DNA of 34,280 bases from Puniceicoccales bacterium (GCA_031279675.1 JAITIB010000040.1:1-34280); one strand, 5' to 3'; shown: positions 18,031-26,494, counted from the first letter of the stretch. The notes: generated by a model from the sequence alone, not told the origin. Program-made: numbers and translations.

Positions 18031-19554
18031 ATGCTGCGCGGCTTCTTTTTTGGTTTCACGATGAGTTTTCTTCTTCCTTGGACAATTTACCTGAGCTTTG
18101 CCGGCGCGGTGGTGACGTGGTTCGCGGGGGCGCAGTCCGCCGCACGGGCGCGGTGGTGCGCGCTGGGGACGATGGTGGCGACGCTGGGGATTTCGCTCGT
18201 GGCGGCGTGGGGGTTTGTGCCGGTGGCGTCGCCGCAGTCCATGGTCAATATCGGGTGGCTGGGAGACTGGGCGCGGTTTCACCTTGCCGTGGATGGGATA
18301 AGTCTGGCGCTGGTGTTGCTCACGGGAGTGGCGGGTGTGGCGGGTGTGTTGTTTTCGTGGGATGTGGAGCGGCGGGCGGGCGATTTCTTCGCGCTTTTCC
18401 TGCTGCTTCTCTGCGGGGTTTACGGGGTGTTTTTGAGCGCGGATGTGTTTTTGCTGTTTGTGTTTTATGAGATCGCGATTGTGCCCAAGTATTTTCTGGT
18501 GGCGGCGTGGGGCTCGACGAACCGGGAGTATGGGGCGATGAAGCTGGTGTTGTATTCGTTCGCGGGGAGCGCGCTGGTGCTGGCGGGGTTGGTGTGGATG
18601 AGCGCGGTGGGGACGCGGACCTTGCCTGTGTTTGATCTGGCGGGGTTTGTGGAGTGCGGGAGGATGCTTCCGGTGGCGTTGCAGGTGCCGCTGTTTGCGT
18701 TGATGTTCACGGGGTTTGCGGTGCTGGCGGGGATGTTCCCCTTTCATACGTGGGCGCCGACGGGGCATGTGGCGGCGCCGACGGGGGCGTCGATGTTGCT
18801 TGCGGGGGTGGTGATGAAGCTGGGTGCGTATGGGTGCCTGCGTGTGGCGTTGCCCGCGTTTCCGTTGGGTTTTGGGGTGTTCCAGCCGGTGATCGCATGG
18901 CTGGCGGTCGCGGGGATCGTGTATGCGGGGCTGGTGGCGCTGGTGCAGCGGGATTTCAAGTTCGTCATCGGGTATTCGAGTGTGAGCCACATGGGGTTTG
19001 TGCTGCTTGGGCTGGCGGCGGCCTCGCCGCTGGCGTTGGGCGGGGCGGTGCTGCAGATGTTTTCGCATGGTGTGGTGGCGGGGCTGTTGTTTGGCGTGGT
19101 GGGGCGGATGGTGTATGGGCGGACGCATTCGCGGGATTTGCAATGGTTGCGGACGCTGCCGTTGGCGCGGTTGATGCCGTTCGCGGCGGTGGTGTTTGCG
19201 CTGGCGGCGATGGCCTCGATGGGGATGCCGGGGTTTAGCGGTTTTCCGGCGGAGCTGGCGATCTTGTCGGGAGTGTGGCGGCAGGAGCCGGTGTGGGCGC
19301 TGGCGGCGGTGGTTGGGATTCCGGTTGGGGCGGCGTTTATGCTGCGGGCGCTGCAGCTGGCGTTTCTTGGCGGGGATGGCGGGGGGGGCGGAGTGCGCTT
19401 TGCGCCGGTGTCGCTTCCGGAAAAGGTGGGGGCGGGGTTGTTGCTCGGGGTGAGCGTGGGGGTGGGGTTGAGGCCGGATGTGCTGACGGGCTGGATCGCG
19501 CCGGCGCTGGAATCGCCGTGGTTTGATCTTGTGAGAAACGGGGGTGCGCAATGA
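18031..19554 (+). CDS. nuoM: NADH-quinone oxidoreductase subunit M
   Basis: A 507-aa proton-pumping antiporter-like subunit of complex I with about 14 transmembrane helices. Conserved features are the glutamate in FVFYEIAIVPKYFLVAAWG, the FPFHTWAPTGHVAAPTGAS loop with its His, the lysine in AGVVMKLGAYG, and SVSHMGFVLLGLAA. ATG 18031 was chosen because GGAG lies at 18021-18024 with a 6-base gap, one of the few good Shine-Dalgarno sites here. The open frame extends upstream to 17896 but that part is not conserved. It overlaps nuoN by an ATGA junction. nuoL and nuoK, usually just upstream, are absent: the upstream neighbour is the repeat-invaded small gene on the other strand. Confidence 0.93.
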   Translation: MLRGFFFGFTMSFLLPWTIYLSFAGAVVTWFAGAQSAARARWCALGTMVATLGISLVAAWGFVPVASPQSMVNIGWLGDWARFHLAVDGISLALVLLTGVAGVAGVLFSWDVERRAGDFFALFLLLLCGVYGVFLSADVFLLFVFYEIAIVPKYFLVAAWGSTNREYGAMKLVLYSFAGSALVLAGLVWMSAVGTRTLPVFDLAGFVECGRMLPVALQVPLFALMFTGFAVLAGMFPFHTWAPTGHVAAPTGASMLLAGVVMKLGAYGCLRVALPAFPLGFGVFQPVIAWLAVAGIVYAGLVALVQRDFKFVIGYSSVSHMGFVLLGLAAASPLALGGAVLQMFSHGVVAGLLFGVVGRMVYGRTHSRDLQWLRTLPLARLMPFAAVVFALAAMASMGMPGFSGFPAELAILSGVWRQEPVWALAAVVGIPVGAAFMLRALQLAFLGGDGGGGGVRFAPVSLPEKVGAGLLLGVSVGVGLRPDVLTGWIAPALESPWFDLVRNGGAQ

Positions 19555-20981
19555 GTTTCCTGTTTGCGCCGCCATTGGTGCCCGAATTCGCAAGGGCGTT
19601 TGTGCCCGAGATGGCGTTGGTGGCGGGGGCGTTGATGGTGCTTGGCGCGGACTTGTCGGTGGGCCGGGGCAAGGCGTTGCGGTGGCGTGTGGGATGCGCG
19701 GCGGCGCTGGGGGTTGTCTCCGTGGCAGGCGCGCTGGCGGGGTTGCTGCTGGTTGGGAATGAAGGCGGGGCGGCGGCGGTGTTCAAGGTGTCGCGTGTCG
19801 CGGTGGCGGGATTGGGCGGGCTGGCGGTGCTGGTGTTGGGCGGGACTTCGCGGGTGCGCAATCCTGCCGAGCAGGTGGCGTTGATGTTGTTCGCGCTGGC
19901 GGGGCTTTTGTTGATGATCGTGGCAAAAAGCTTGCTGACGATATTTCTGGCGCTGGAGCTGGCGGGGTTGTCGCTCTATGTGCTGGCTGGATTTGACAAG
20001 GCGCGGCGCGAGTCGGCGGAGGCGGGATTGAAGTATTTTCTTTTTGGCGGGATGGCGGCGGCGTTCCTGTTGTTTGGTTTTAGTTTGCTTTACGGGTTGA
20101 CGGGGGCGGTGGACTTGGAGGCGGTGCGGAGGGGGATCGCGGAGGGACCGGGGGGGGGAAACCGGGAGTTGCTGGCGGTGGCGGGAATGATGGTGTTCGT
20201 TGGCCTGGCCTACAAGACGGCGCTGGCGCCGTTTCATCACTGGGCGCCGGATGTCTATGCCGGGGCTCCGGCGGCGTCGGGAGTGTTGATCGCGTCGGCG
20301 TCGAAGGTGGCGGGCTTTGTGCTGATGCTGCGGCTCTGGGAGGCGTTCGGTGTGCCGGGGGCGACAGTGCTATGGGTGCTTGCCGGGTGCTCGATAGTGG
20401 CGGGCAATGCGGTGGCGCTGGCGCAGGGGAATGTGCGGCGTTTGCTGGCGTATTCGGCGATTGCCCACGCGGGGGTGATGGTGATGTCCGTGGCGGCGGG
20501 GCATGTGCCCGTGCTGGAGTTTTACGCGGTGACTTACGGGCTGGCGACGGCGGGAGCGTTCGCGGTGGTGGCGGTGGTGGAGGCCTCGGGACGGTGCCGG
20601 GAGATCTCGGATTTGAACGGGCTTTGGAAACGGTCGCGATTGCTGACGGCGTGCCTGATGGTCTGTGTGCTTTCATTGGCGGGTGTGCCCCCGCTGGCGG
20701 GGTTCCTTGGGAAGTTCCGGGTTTTCGCGCAAGTTCTGGCGCGATACGGGAGCGGAGGCGCGGCGTTCTGGATGGTGCTTCTGGCGGTGGCCTCGAGCGC
20801 GGTGGCGTTGTATTATTACCTGCGTATCCTGAAAGCGGCGTTTGTGTGCGACCCGGCGCCGGGGGCGGAGGCAAAGATCAAGACGCCGGTGGCGGCGGCG
20901 GTGGCGCTGGTGGCGGCGTCGGTGGCATTGGTTGCGCTGGGCGTGGCGCCGTGGTTGCTGGAGCAGCTCGCGTCCCTGTGA
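19551..20981 (+). CDS. nuoN: NADH-quinone oxidoreductase subunit N
   Basis: A 476-aa antiporter-like membrane subunit of complex I. The start overlaps the nuoM stop (ATGA, 19551-19554), so translation is probably coupled. Key segments are FLALELAGLSLYVLAGFDK with the conserved Glu, AGLKYFLFGGMAAAFLLFG with the Lys, the AYKTALAPFHHWAPDVYAGAP loop, and RLLAYSAIAHAGVM. The next gene, corA, is convergent with a 34-bp gap and no strong terminator is visible between them. The coding strand is exceptionally G-rich. Confidence 0.93.
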   Translation: MSFLFAPPLVPEFARAFVPEMALVAGALMVLGADLSVGRGKALRWRVGCAAALGVVSVAGALAGLLLVGNEGGAAAVFKVSRVAVAGLGGLAVLVLGGTSRVRNPAEQVALMLFALAGLLLMIVAKSLLTIFLALELAGLSLYVLAGFDKARRESAEAGLKYFLFGGMAAAFLLFGFSLLYGLTGAVDLEAVRRGIAEGPGGGNRELLAVAGMMVFVGLAYKTALAPFHHWAPDVYAGAPAASGVLIASASKVAGFVLMLRLWEAFGVPGATVLWVLAGCSIVAGNAVALAQGNVRRLLAYSAIAHAGVMVMSVAAGHVPVLEFYAVTYGLATAGAFAVVAVVEASGRCREISDLNGLWKRSRLLTACLMVCVLSLAGVPPLAGFLGKFRVFAQVLARYGSGGAAFWMVLLAVASSAVALYYYLRILKAAFVCDPAPGAEAKIKTPVAAAVALVAASVALVALGVAPWLLEQLASL

Positions 20982-21015
20982 ACCGACGTCCTGTCGCGGG
21001 CTGCGGCGGTGGCGG

Positions 21016-22311
21016 TCAAATCCACTTTTTCCGGCGGAAATAAACGAGCATCCCGATGGCAAACGCGAGCATGACCGCGATGCAGACGAAGTAACCGTAT
21101 TGGGTTTTGATCTCGGGCATGTTTTCAAAATTCATCCCGTAGATCCCCACGACGAATGTCAGCGGGATGAAGATGGAGCTCATGACGGTGAGGACGCGGA
21201 TGATGTCGTTCGTTTTGCGCTCCTGCAACATGTGGTGGTAGTCCTGCAAGTCCTGAAGGATGACGCGGGCGTGCTCGACGCGGTCTCCGGCACGCAGGAC
21301 GTGGTCGTTGAGGTCGCGCAAATACACATCGTCGAGCCCGGAGAGAAGTTCGTGGTCGAGGAGGCCCAGCGTGCGCATCGCCTCGCGCATGGGGTATGCG
21401 ACACGGCCCAGCCGGACGACGATCCGCTTGAGGTGGTAAACCTCATCAATGTTCAAGTTCTCATGCTGGGTGAGGAACTTGTCCTCAATCTCGCCAATGG
21501 CGTCCTCGATCTCCTCGGTCAGGAAGAGCATCCGGTCAACGAGCGTGTCGATCAGCGAATAAAAGAGGTAGCCGGTGCCGAGCTTGCGTATGCGGCCCGT
21601 GTTTTCCTTCAGGCGCCGCTCGATGGCCTCGAAGACGAGCTCGTTGCTCTCGTGAAAGGAGATGACGAAGGTGGGCGCGGCGATGATGGAAATCTGCTGC
21701 CCGCGCGGTTCCACCTCGGGCGGGGAATCAGACTCGGAGCCGGCAATGAGAGAACAGGAGCCGGAGTCCTCCTCCCCGCCGGAGGTCTGGACATCCTCGA
21801 ATTTGAGGCGAACGCCACGCGTGATGGCGAGCAGCATGTCGCCGTATTCATCCACCTTGGTGCGCGACCAGACGGCAAGCACGTCCTCTTGCGCGAGCAT
21901 GGGAATATTGAATATGGCGCCCATCATGTGGACGATCTCCGGATCGGTGAGCCCCATCATCTGGATCCACGTCACGCCGGGCCGGTCCGCATAGGCGGGG
22001 ACACGGTCAATGTCGGAAAATTCCTCCACCGTGCACGTGGTCTCGTTATAACAGATGACGCGGAAGCGCGTCGGCCCCTCGCTTTCAAAGGGACTGGAGG
22101 CGGGAAGCTCGCCGGGGGCGCGCCCGATTTCGCTGGGGTCGTGCTCGGAGGCGTCGGCGGAGAACGGGAGCGGTTGTGCGATGTTTGCGGAAGGCAACGG
22201 CGCGCGGTCGTCATCAAAACCGTGTTTTTCCTTGGCGGCATTGATGCGTTCATTGGCGAATTGCAGCGAGCGTTGAAGCGCGCGGCGGCGGCGGTCAGAA
22301 CGGCGACTCAT
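21016..22311 (-). CDS. corA: CorA-family magnesium/cobalt transporter
   Basis: A 431-aa pentameric Mg2+ channel. The C-terminus has two membrane helices separated by the invariant YGMNFENMPE signature, ending in a basic FRRKKWI. A long cytoplasmic helix region (EIEDAIGEIEDKFL, LHDL-type LNDHVLRAGDRVEHAR) precedes it. The N-terminal domain carries an acidic, Ser-rich insertion (about EDVQTSGGEEDSGSCS to SPPEVEP) that most CorA proteins lack. An N-terminal extension of roughly 90 residues starting MSRRSDRRRRALQRSL is basic, then Asp/Pro-rich. The start at 22311 was chosen because the further upstream frame is Arg-rich shadow. It is convergent with nuoN. Transported ion not proven; Mg2+ is typical. 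Confidence 0.9.
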   Translation of the reverse strand: MSRRSDRRRRALQRSLQFANERINAAKEKHGFDDDRAPLPSANIAQPLPFSADASEHDPSEIGRAPGELPASSPFESEGPTRFRVICYNETTCTVEEFSDIDRVPAYADRPGVTWIQMMGLTDPEIVHMMGAIFNIPMLAQEDVLAVWSRTKVDEYGDMLLAITRGVRLKFEDVQTSGGEEDSGSCSLIAGSESDSPPEVEPRGQQISIIAAPTFVISFHESNELVFEAIERRLKENTGRIRKLGTGYLFYSLIDTLVDRMLFLTEEIEDAIGEIEDKFLTQHENLNIDEVYHLKRIVVRLGRVAYPMREAMRTLGLLDHELLSGLDDVYLRDLNDHVLRAGDRVEHARVILQDLQDYHHMLQERKTNDIIRVLTVMSSIFIPLTFVVGIYGMNFENMPEIKTQYGYFVCIAVMLAFAIGMLVYFRRKKWI

Positions 22312-22405
22312 GGGGACGGAGGTTGCCCGAACCCGTCCGGAAATCAAAGGCGAAAAATCTGTCCGGTTTGCCCGGGGCGGCGGCAGGGGGCGGCGCGCTG
22401 TTTTT

Positions 22406-23227
22406 TCATTTCCAGACGAGATGCCAGGTCGTCCCGGTCGTCTCGTCCGCGACACGAAATTCGACCCCGTTGCGTATTTCGCGACGAAGCGTTTCCATTG
22501 TGTAAAGGGTGGCCTTCGGCTCCTCGGCCTTGCGCGTCGCGTTAATGGCGCGAAGCAGGCGATCAAGCATCGCCTGTGTTTCGACGCGTCCCGAACGGCC
22601 CGTTTGCGAGACGATGAAATCTTTCTCCGGATACTTGTTCCCCGCCGCGGCAGCAGCCTGTTGTTTTGCGCGGAGCGCCGAGGGTTTCCCAATCCGGGCA
22701 AGCTTGGCCACGTCGCCACCTTTCACCAAGACGGGCTCGCCGCCGACAATGCGCAAAGTGGCGTCCACACGGCGAATCTGGAGCTTGCTGCCAAAGGCGG
22801 TGCCGCGCGCCGCCTTGACGGGCTCAATCGCCCGCACGGTTTTTTCCAATTCCGCCGGCGGGACCAGGAGCAGGATTTCCCCCCCTGCGGCACCATTCGC
22901 ATCCACCGTGAAAATCGTGATGGCCGCATAGGGCGCGGTGGCGTCAAACTGCCCGCTCACATCGAGCGCGCCGACGAACGTGGCGACGGGTTTCCCGTCC
23001 AGGTTTTTGGCATTGGCGCGCAATGCCGTGGCAACACCAGGCTTTGCAGGAGGCGACGTCACCGCCGTCGATTTGGCCTTCGCATCCGGTTTTGCGGAAA
23101 CGGAAAACGCAGCCGGCACCCCCGCGAAGAGAAAAAATGCCAGCGCGACGGCGACTGGCAAACGCGGGACGGAAACATTGGGGGAAAGGTGGCGTTGGCT
23201 CATTGTTTGGGAAACGGCTTTCATCAC
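22406..23227 (-). CDS. Secreted protein of unknown function
   Basis: A 273-aa protein I cannot assign to a family. It has a signal peptide (VAVALAFFLFAGVPAAFSVSA, in the first 45 residues) and a Lys/Ala/Pro linker (KPDAKAKSTAVTSPPAKPG). A probable beta-rich domain contains VATFVGALDVSGQFD and ITIFTVDANGAAGGEILLLVPP. A Lys/Ala-rich helix region (KPSALRAKQQAAAAAGNKYP) precedes a compact C-terminal part ending VADETTGTTWHLVWK. ATG 23203 (MSQRHLSPN) is an equally good start. It lies upstream of corA on the same strand with 94 bp between them, and 22 bp downstream of the tRNA gene. Likely periplasmic. Confidence 0.72.
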   Translation of the reverse strand: MMKAVSQTMSQRHLSPNVSVPRLPVAVALAFFLFAGVPAAFSVSAKPDAKAKSTAVTSPPAKPGVATALRANAKNLDGKPVATFVGALDVSGQFDATAPYAAITIFTVDANGAAGGEILLLVPPAELEKTVRAIEPVKAARGTAFGSKLQIRRVDATLRIVGGEPVLVKGGDVAKLARIGKPSALRAKQQAAAAAGNKYPEKDFIVSQTGRSGRVETQAMLDRLLRAINATRKAEEPKATLYTMETLRREIRNGVEFRVADETTGTTWHLVWK

Positions 23228-23249
23228 GTGCTCGGGTTCAAAAAAACAG

Positions 23250-23325
23250 TGGAGCCACTTGTCAGATTCGAACTGACGACCCTTTCATTACGAATGAAAT
23301 GCTCTACCAGCTGAGCTAAAGTGGC
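23250..23325 (-). tRNA. tRNA-Thr (anticodon CGU)
   Basis: A 76-nt cloverleaf on the minus strand. The acceptor GCCACTT pairs with AAGTGGC. The D arm GCTCAGCTGGTAGAGC, the anticodon stem TTTCA/TGAAA with loop TTCGTAA (anticodon CGT) and the T arm GTCAGTTCGAATCTGAC all follow. The discriminator is U and the CCA end is encoded in the gene (23250-23252 on the + strand). It reads codon ACG. Confidence 0.95.
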
Positions 23326-23467
23326 GTTCCTCCGGGCACGCTGCAGGACTCGCCGGCGATTGCAAGTTTTTTGCGTCACTGCGAAAAAGATTGGCACCGC
23401 GCACGGTGGCGACAAAACAAGCCTCCCGCTGACAGCCAGCGTTTTTCCCATTTTTCAAAAGGAAGGA

Positions 23468-24361
23468 ATGCTCCCGACACTCAATGCCAGTTTTCTCGCC
23501 ACCACCGCCCATGCCTCCCCCGCGCCCATCGAGGGCAGCCAGGGAGTGCTCCTCGCATGTGCGGGCGCGCTGCTGCTGGCCATGTTCGCCGGGGCGCGGC
23601 ACGGATACTGGCGCGGCCCCGTGCGCCAAATCGCGCCCACCGTGGCGCTCGCGCTCGCAATCCTCGGCGCATGGATTGGCGGCGCGGCATTCGGACACTC
23701 CGTGTTGCACGGCACACTCGTCCCATGGCTGTTGCGCGGAATATGCGGCATGTTTCTCCTCGGCAGCATTCTCTGGCTCGCAGCCTTCGCCTTCCTCTGG
23801 CGGCTCGGGCGCAACCGTTTCCCCAACCCCACCGGGGAGACAGAGAACCCGGTGCTCGGAGCCATCGTCGGCTGCTGGACGGCAATCCTCTGGAGCACAG
23901 TGGTTTTTTTCCTTCTCGCCGCCACCGGAGCCATCGCGCAATTCTGGATCGACAACACGCGTCCCGCCGCCGGCAGCACCACGGCCCGCATCCTCACGCA
24001 ACTCGTCGTCGTCAAAAACTCCCTCGCCCGCGTCAACGGCGCCGCCTGGCTCAAAACCTGGAACCCGCTCCCCGCGCACCTCCAGCGCACGATAGAAAAA
24101 GGGCTCCGCGTCCTCAACACCCCGGGCGCCCTGCAACGCCTGCAACGCCTGCAACCCATCCGCGCCATCGCCACCGACCCCGCATTCTACCCCCTCACCC
24201 AAAACCCCGAAATCCGCCAGTGCATAGCCGCGCACGACATCCACAAGCTCCTCGCCCACCCCGCCGTGCTCCAACTCCTCGCCGACGACAACTTCCAACG
24301 CAAACTCGCCCAGACCAACCTCGGGCAACTCTTCGACCAAGCCCTCGAGCCCGCTCTCTAA
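23468..24361 (+). CDS. CvpA-like inner-membrane protein
   Basis: A 297-aa protein with four predicted membrane helices in the first 160 residues (about 28-45, 56-76, 82-108, 133-158). The motif GARHGYWRGPVRQIAPTVALALAILGAWIGG resembles, when read in halves, the G-xxRG-xxRQ opening of the CvpA (colicin V production) family. The C-terminal 130 residues are soluble and helical, with Leu/Gln repeats such as LQRLQRLQPI and a run of NPEIRQCIAAHDIHKLLAHP. This tail is not part of usual CvpA proteins. AGGAAGGA directly precedes ATG 23468, a strong ribosome-binding site. A module-repeat gene follows after 65 bp on the same strand. Assignment to CvpA is moderate. Confidence 0.65.
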   Translation: MLPTLNASFLATTAHASPAPIEGSQGVLLACAGALLLAMFAGARHGYWRGPVRQIAPTVALALAILGAWIGGAAFGHSVLHGTLVPWLLRGICGMFLLGSILWLAAFAFLWRLGRNRFPNPTGETENPVLGAIVGCWTAILWSTVVFFLLAATGAIAQFWIDNTRPAAGSTTARILTQLVVVKNSLARVNGAAWLKTWNPLPAHLQRTIEKGLRVLNTPGALQRLQRLQPIRAIATDPAFYPLTQNPEIRQCIAAHDIHKLLAHPAVLQLLADDNFQRKLAQTNLGQLFDQALEPAL

Positions 24362-24426
24362 AAATCCCCTTGGCAAACGCCCAAAAGCCGCCAAGCTGCC
24401 CCGCTTTTCAACCACCAACAACCAAC

Positions 24427-25377
24427 ATGCAACCAACACAAATGAAAGCACAACGCCACCTCCCCGCAGCAACAACCCTCCTCCTCGCCCTCGCCGCCCC
24501 GCTCGCCACCGCGCAAAGCACCCCGGCGCCAGCCCCCGCCACGACACCTGAAAGCGCCGCAGCCGCAAAACAAGCCCCCCTGCCCAACGCCGAGGAAGTC
24601 ATCGAGCAAAACGGCAAAAAATTCATCCTCGTCTCCACCATCAAAACCCCGGCAACCAACCGCGAATTCCAAAACAACGTCGCCATCATCCGCCAGCAAC
24701 GCAACATCGCCATCGAGCTCAAACGACGTATCGACCAGGCCCTCACAACCCCGGAAAAAGAAGCCCTCCAGCAAAAACTCGACGAAGCCGTCAAAAAACT
24801 TGATGACGACAACAAGCTCATGGTCAAAACCTACGGCTTCTCACTCATGCGCAACTACATGCTGCAAATCGTCAAGACCCACCTCTACCTCCCGCTCGAC
24901 GACGAACAATACGGAAAACTCCCCGCGACCGAGCGCACCCCCGAGCGCATCACCACGCAAACAGTCAAGGACAAGGACGGCAAAGAACAAACCATCCGCC
25001 TGCTCCACATCGCCACAATCACAGGCGTCGCCGACAACGACATCTTCCGCCAAAACGTCCAACTCGTCCAAAACCAGCGCCAGCGCATCCTCCAACTCAC
25101 CGAGGCCATCAAACAGTTCAAAAACGAGAAAGACAAAAAACGCTTCGAGGAAGAACTCGCAAAATCCACCGAGACGCTCCAAAAAAACAACGAGGCCATG
25201 ATCAAACAATACGGCTTCAGCCTCGCGAACAACTACACGCTCGAAATTGAAACATGCCACCTCTACATGGCCGTCTCCGAGGAAGAACTCAAGGCCGCCC
25301 AGGCGCAAAAAAACAACCCCCCGGCCAGCCCGGCAACCGCGGCACCCAACACCGTTGACGGACTCCAACTCCGTTGA
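24427..25377 (+). CDS. Exported two-module YGFSL-repeat protein (paralog A)
   Basis: A 316-aa protein of no family I recognise. Residues 7-30 form a signal peptide (KAQRHLPAATTLLLALAAPLATA). After a Pro/Ala linker come two homologous modules, about 66-165 and 190-290. Each runs: beta-like start (FILVSTIKTPATN; LLHIATITGVADN), then xxFxxNVxxxxxQRxxxxxL, a charged coiled-coil-like helix (EKEALQQKLDEAVKKLDDDN; KDKKRFEEELAKSTETLQKNN), then the invariant YGFSL (136-140, 262-266) and a closing LY (153-154, 279-280). A second gene with the same pair of modules follows after 73 bp. ATG 24442 is an alternative start. Probably periplasmic or surface-bound; function unknown. Confidence 0.75.
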   Translation: MQPTQMKAQRHLPAATTLLLALAAPLATAQSTPAPAPATTPESAAAAKQAPLPNAEEVIEQNGKKFILVSTIKTPATNREFQNNVAIIRQQRNIAIELKRRIDQALTTPEKEALQQKLDEAVKKLDDDNKLMVKTYGFSLMRNYMLQIVKTHLYLPLDDEQYGKLPATERTPERITTQTVKDKDGKEQTIRLLHIATITGVADNDIFRQNVQLVQNQRQRILQLTEAIKQFKNEKDKKRFEEELAKSTETLQKNNEAMIKQYGFSLANNYTLEIETCHLYMAVSEEELKAAQAQKNNPPASPATAAPNTVDGLQLR

Positions 25378-25450
25378 CGCCCCCGACCCCCTGACCGGCA
25401 GCCCGCGCACCACCATCACCATCCAAAAACATCCAACCGCAAACACCCGT

Positions 25451-26194
25451 ATGACAACCGAAACAACACCCGGCCCCGCGACGAACAAACCCGAGATCAT
25501 CGAGCAGAACGGACAAAAACTCGTCCTCGTCGCCACCATTAAAACCGTCGCCGCCAATCGCGAGTTCCAAAACAACGTCAACGTTGTCCAAAAACAGCGC
25601 AACTTCGCCGTGGAACTCAAGCAGCGGCTCGACCAGGCCTTCACCTCAGCCGAAAAGGCGGCCATCCAGAAAAAACTCGACGAAACCCTCAAGAGTCTCG
25701 ACAGCAACAACGCACTGATGGTGAAAACCTACGGTTTCTCGCTCATGCGCAAATACGTCCTCTCCTTTGCAAAAACCCGCCTCTACACACCCCTCACAGA
25801 CGAGGAATACGAAAAGACATCCCCCGAGGAAAAGGCAAAGCCGGACGCCATCAAGACCATCGACGGAAAAGTCCACGCCTATATCGCATCCATAGAAGGC
25901 ATCGCGGAAAACGACATCTTCCGCCAGAACGTCCAGCTCGTCCAAACGCAACGCAACCGCCTCGTCCAGCTTAAGCAAGCCCTTGACAAGTCAACCGGCG
26001 AGGCGGACCGCCAAAAACTCCAGGAAGAGTTCACCAAGTCCGAGGAGGTCCTCAAAAAGAACAACGAGGAAATGATTAAACGCTACGGCTTCAGCCTCAT
26101 GAGAAACTACCTTTTGGAAGTCGAGGAATCCAGCCTCTACACAAGCTTGACAGAGGAAGAAATCCAAAAGACCGCCCCCGCTCCCCAAGCTTAA
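25451..26194 (+). CDS. Two-module YGFSL-repeat protein without signal peptide (paralog B)
   Basis: A 247-aa paralog of the preceding protein. It shares a near-identical opening (EIIEQNGQKLVLVATIK against EVIEQNGKKFILVSTIK) and the runs NREFQNNV, MVKTYGFSLMR and NDIFRQNVQLVQ. Its two modules end at YGFSL 94-98 and 212-216. Unlike paralog A it starts MTTETTPGPATNKPE and has no hydrophobic leader, so it would stay in the cytoplasm if the start at 25451 is right. No in-frame leader is seen upstream. The two genes look like a tandem gene duplication on top of an older internal module duplication. Heavily charged helices suggest self-association. Function unknown. Confidence 0.75.
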   Translation: MTTETTPGPATNKPEIIEQNGQKLVLVATIKTVAANREFQNNVNVVQKQRNFAVELKQRLDQAFTSAEKAAIQKKLDETLKSLDSNNALMVKTYGFSLMRKYVLSFAKTRLYTPLTDEEYEKTSPEEKAKPDAIKTIDGKVHAYIASIEGIAENDIFRQNVQLVQTQRNRLVQLKQALDKSTGEADRQKLQEEFTKSEEVLKKNNEEMIKRYGFSLMRNYLLEVEESSLYTSLTEEEIQKTAPAPQA

Positions 26195-26206
26195 ATCCCC
26201 ACTCTT

Positions 26207-26242
26207 TCCACAGACAGGAAACGCACACCGCCTGTCTGTGGA
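26207..26242. other. 12-bp perfect stem-loop after paralog B
   Basis: TCCACAGACAGG (26207-26218) is exactly complementary to CCTGTCTGTGGA (26231-26242), with a 12-nt loop. No T run follows, so it is not a standard terminator. A weaker pair, GCAAGGG/CCCTTGC (26251-26257 and 26270-26276), lies just beyond. Possible 3'-end stabilising structure or operator. Confidence 0.6.
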
Positions 26243-26494
26243 TGCCCTGCGCAAGGGCTGCGACACCGACCCTTGCAGACACCGCGCAAAGCCCCGGAAA
26301 AACGTTTTTCCGCCCGCAAACACACAAACCGAAAAGACTCCCAAACCCCCCCAGGGAATTTGCTCCGGAACCACTTCCGGGACCATGGCGGGAACGCTTG
26401 TTTTTTTTGTTGCAAGCCCGGGAAATTTCATTGTTTTCGCCGCCAAGGAAATCACGTTTCCTTCAACGTCAAATCAAACACCTAAAGTAAAACA
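26243..26494 (+). promoter_or_regulatory. Intergenic upstream region of the HTH gene
   Basis: About 250 bp without a supported gene; the whole gap from the paralog B stop to the HTH start is 300 bp. It contains an inverted GGAAA-TCACG-TTTCC near 26449-26463, some 30 bp before the HTH start, and a TTTTTTTTGTTG tract near 26400. It probably holds the HTH gene promoter. No clear -35/-10 pair could be fixed by eye. Confidence 0.35.

Noticed and set aside
23250-23325. tRNA-Thr as an integration site for a mobile element
   Set aside because: No integrase, and no direct repeat of the tRNA 3' end was noticed nearby.
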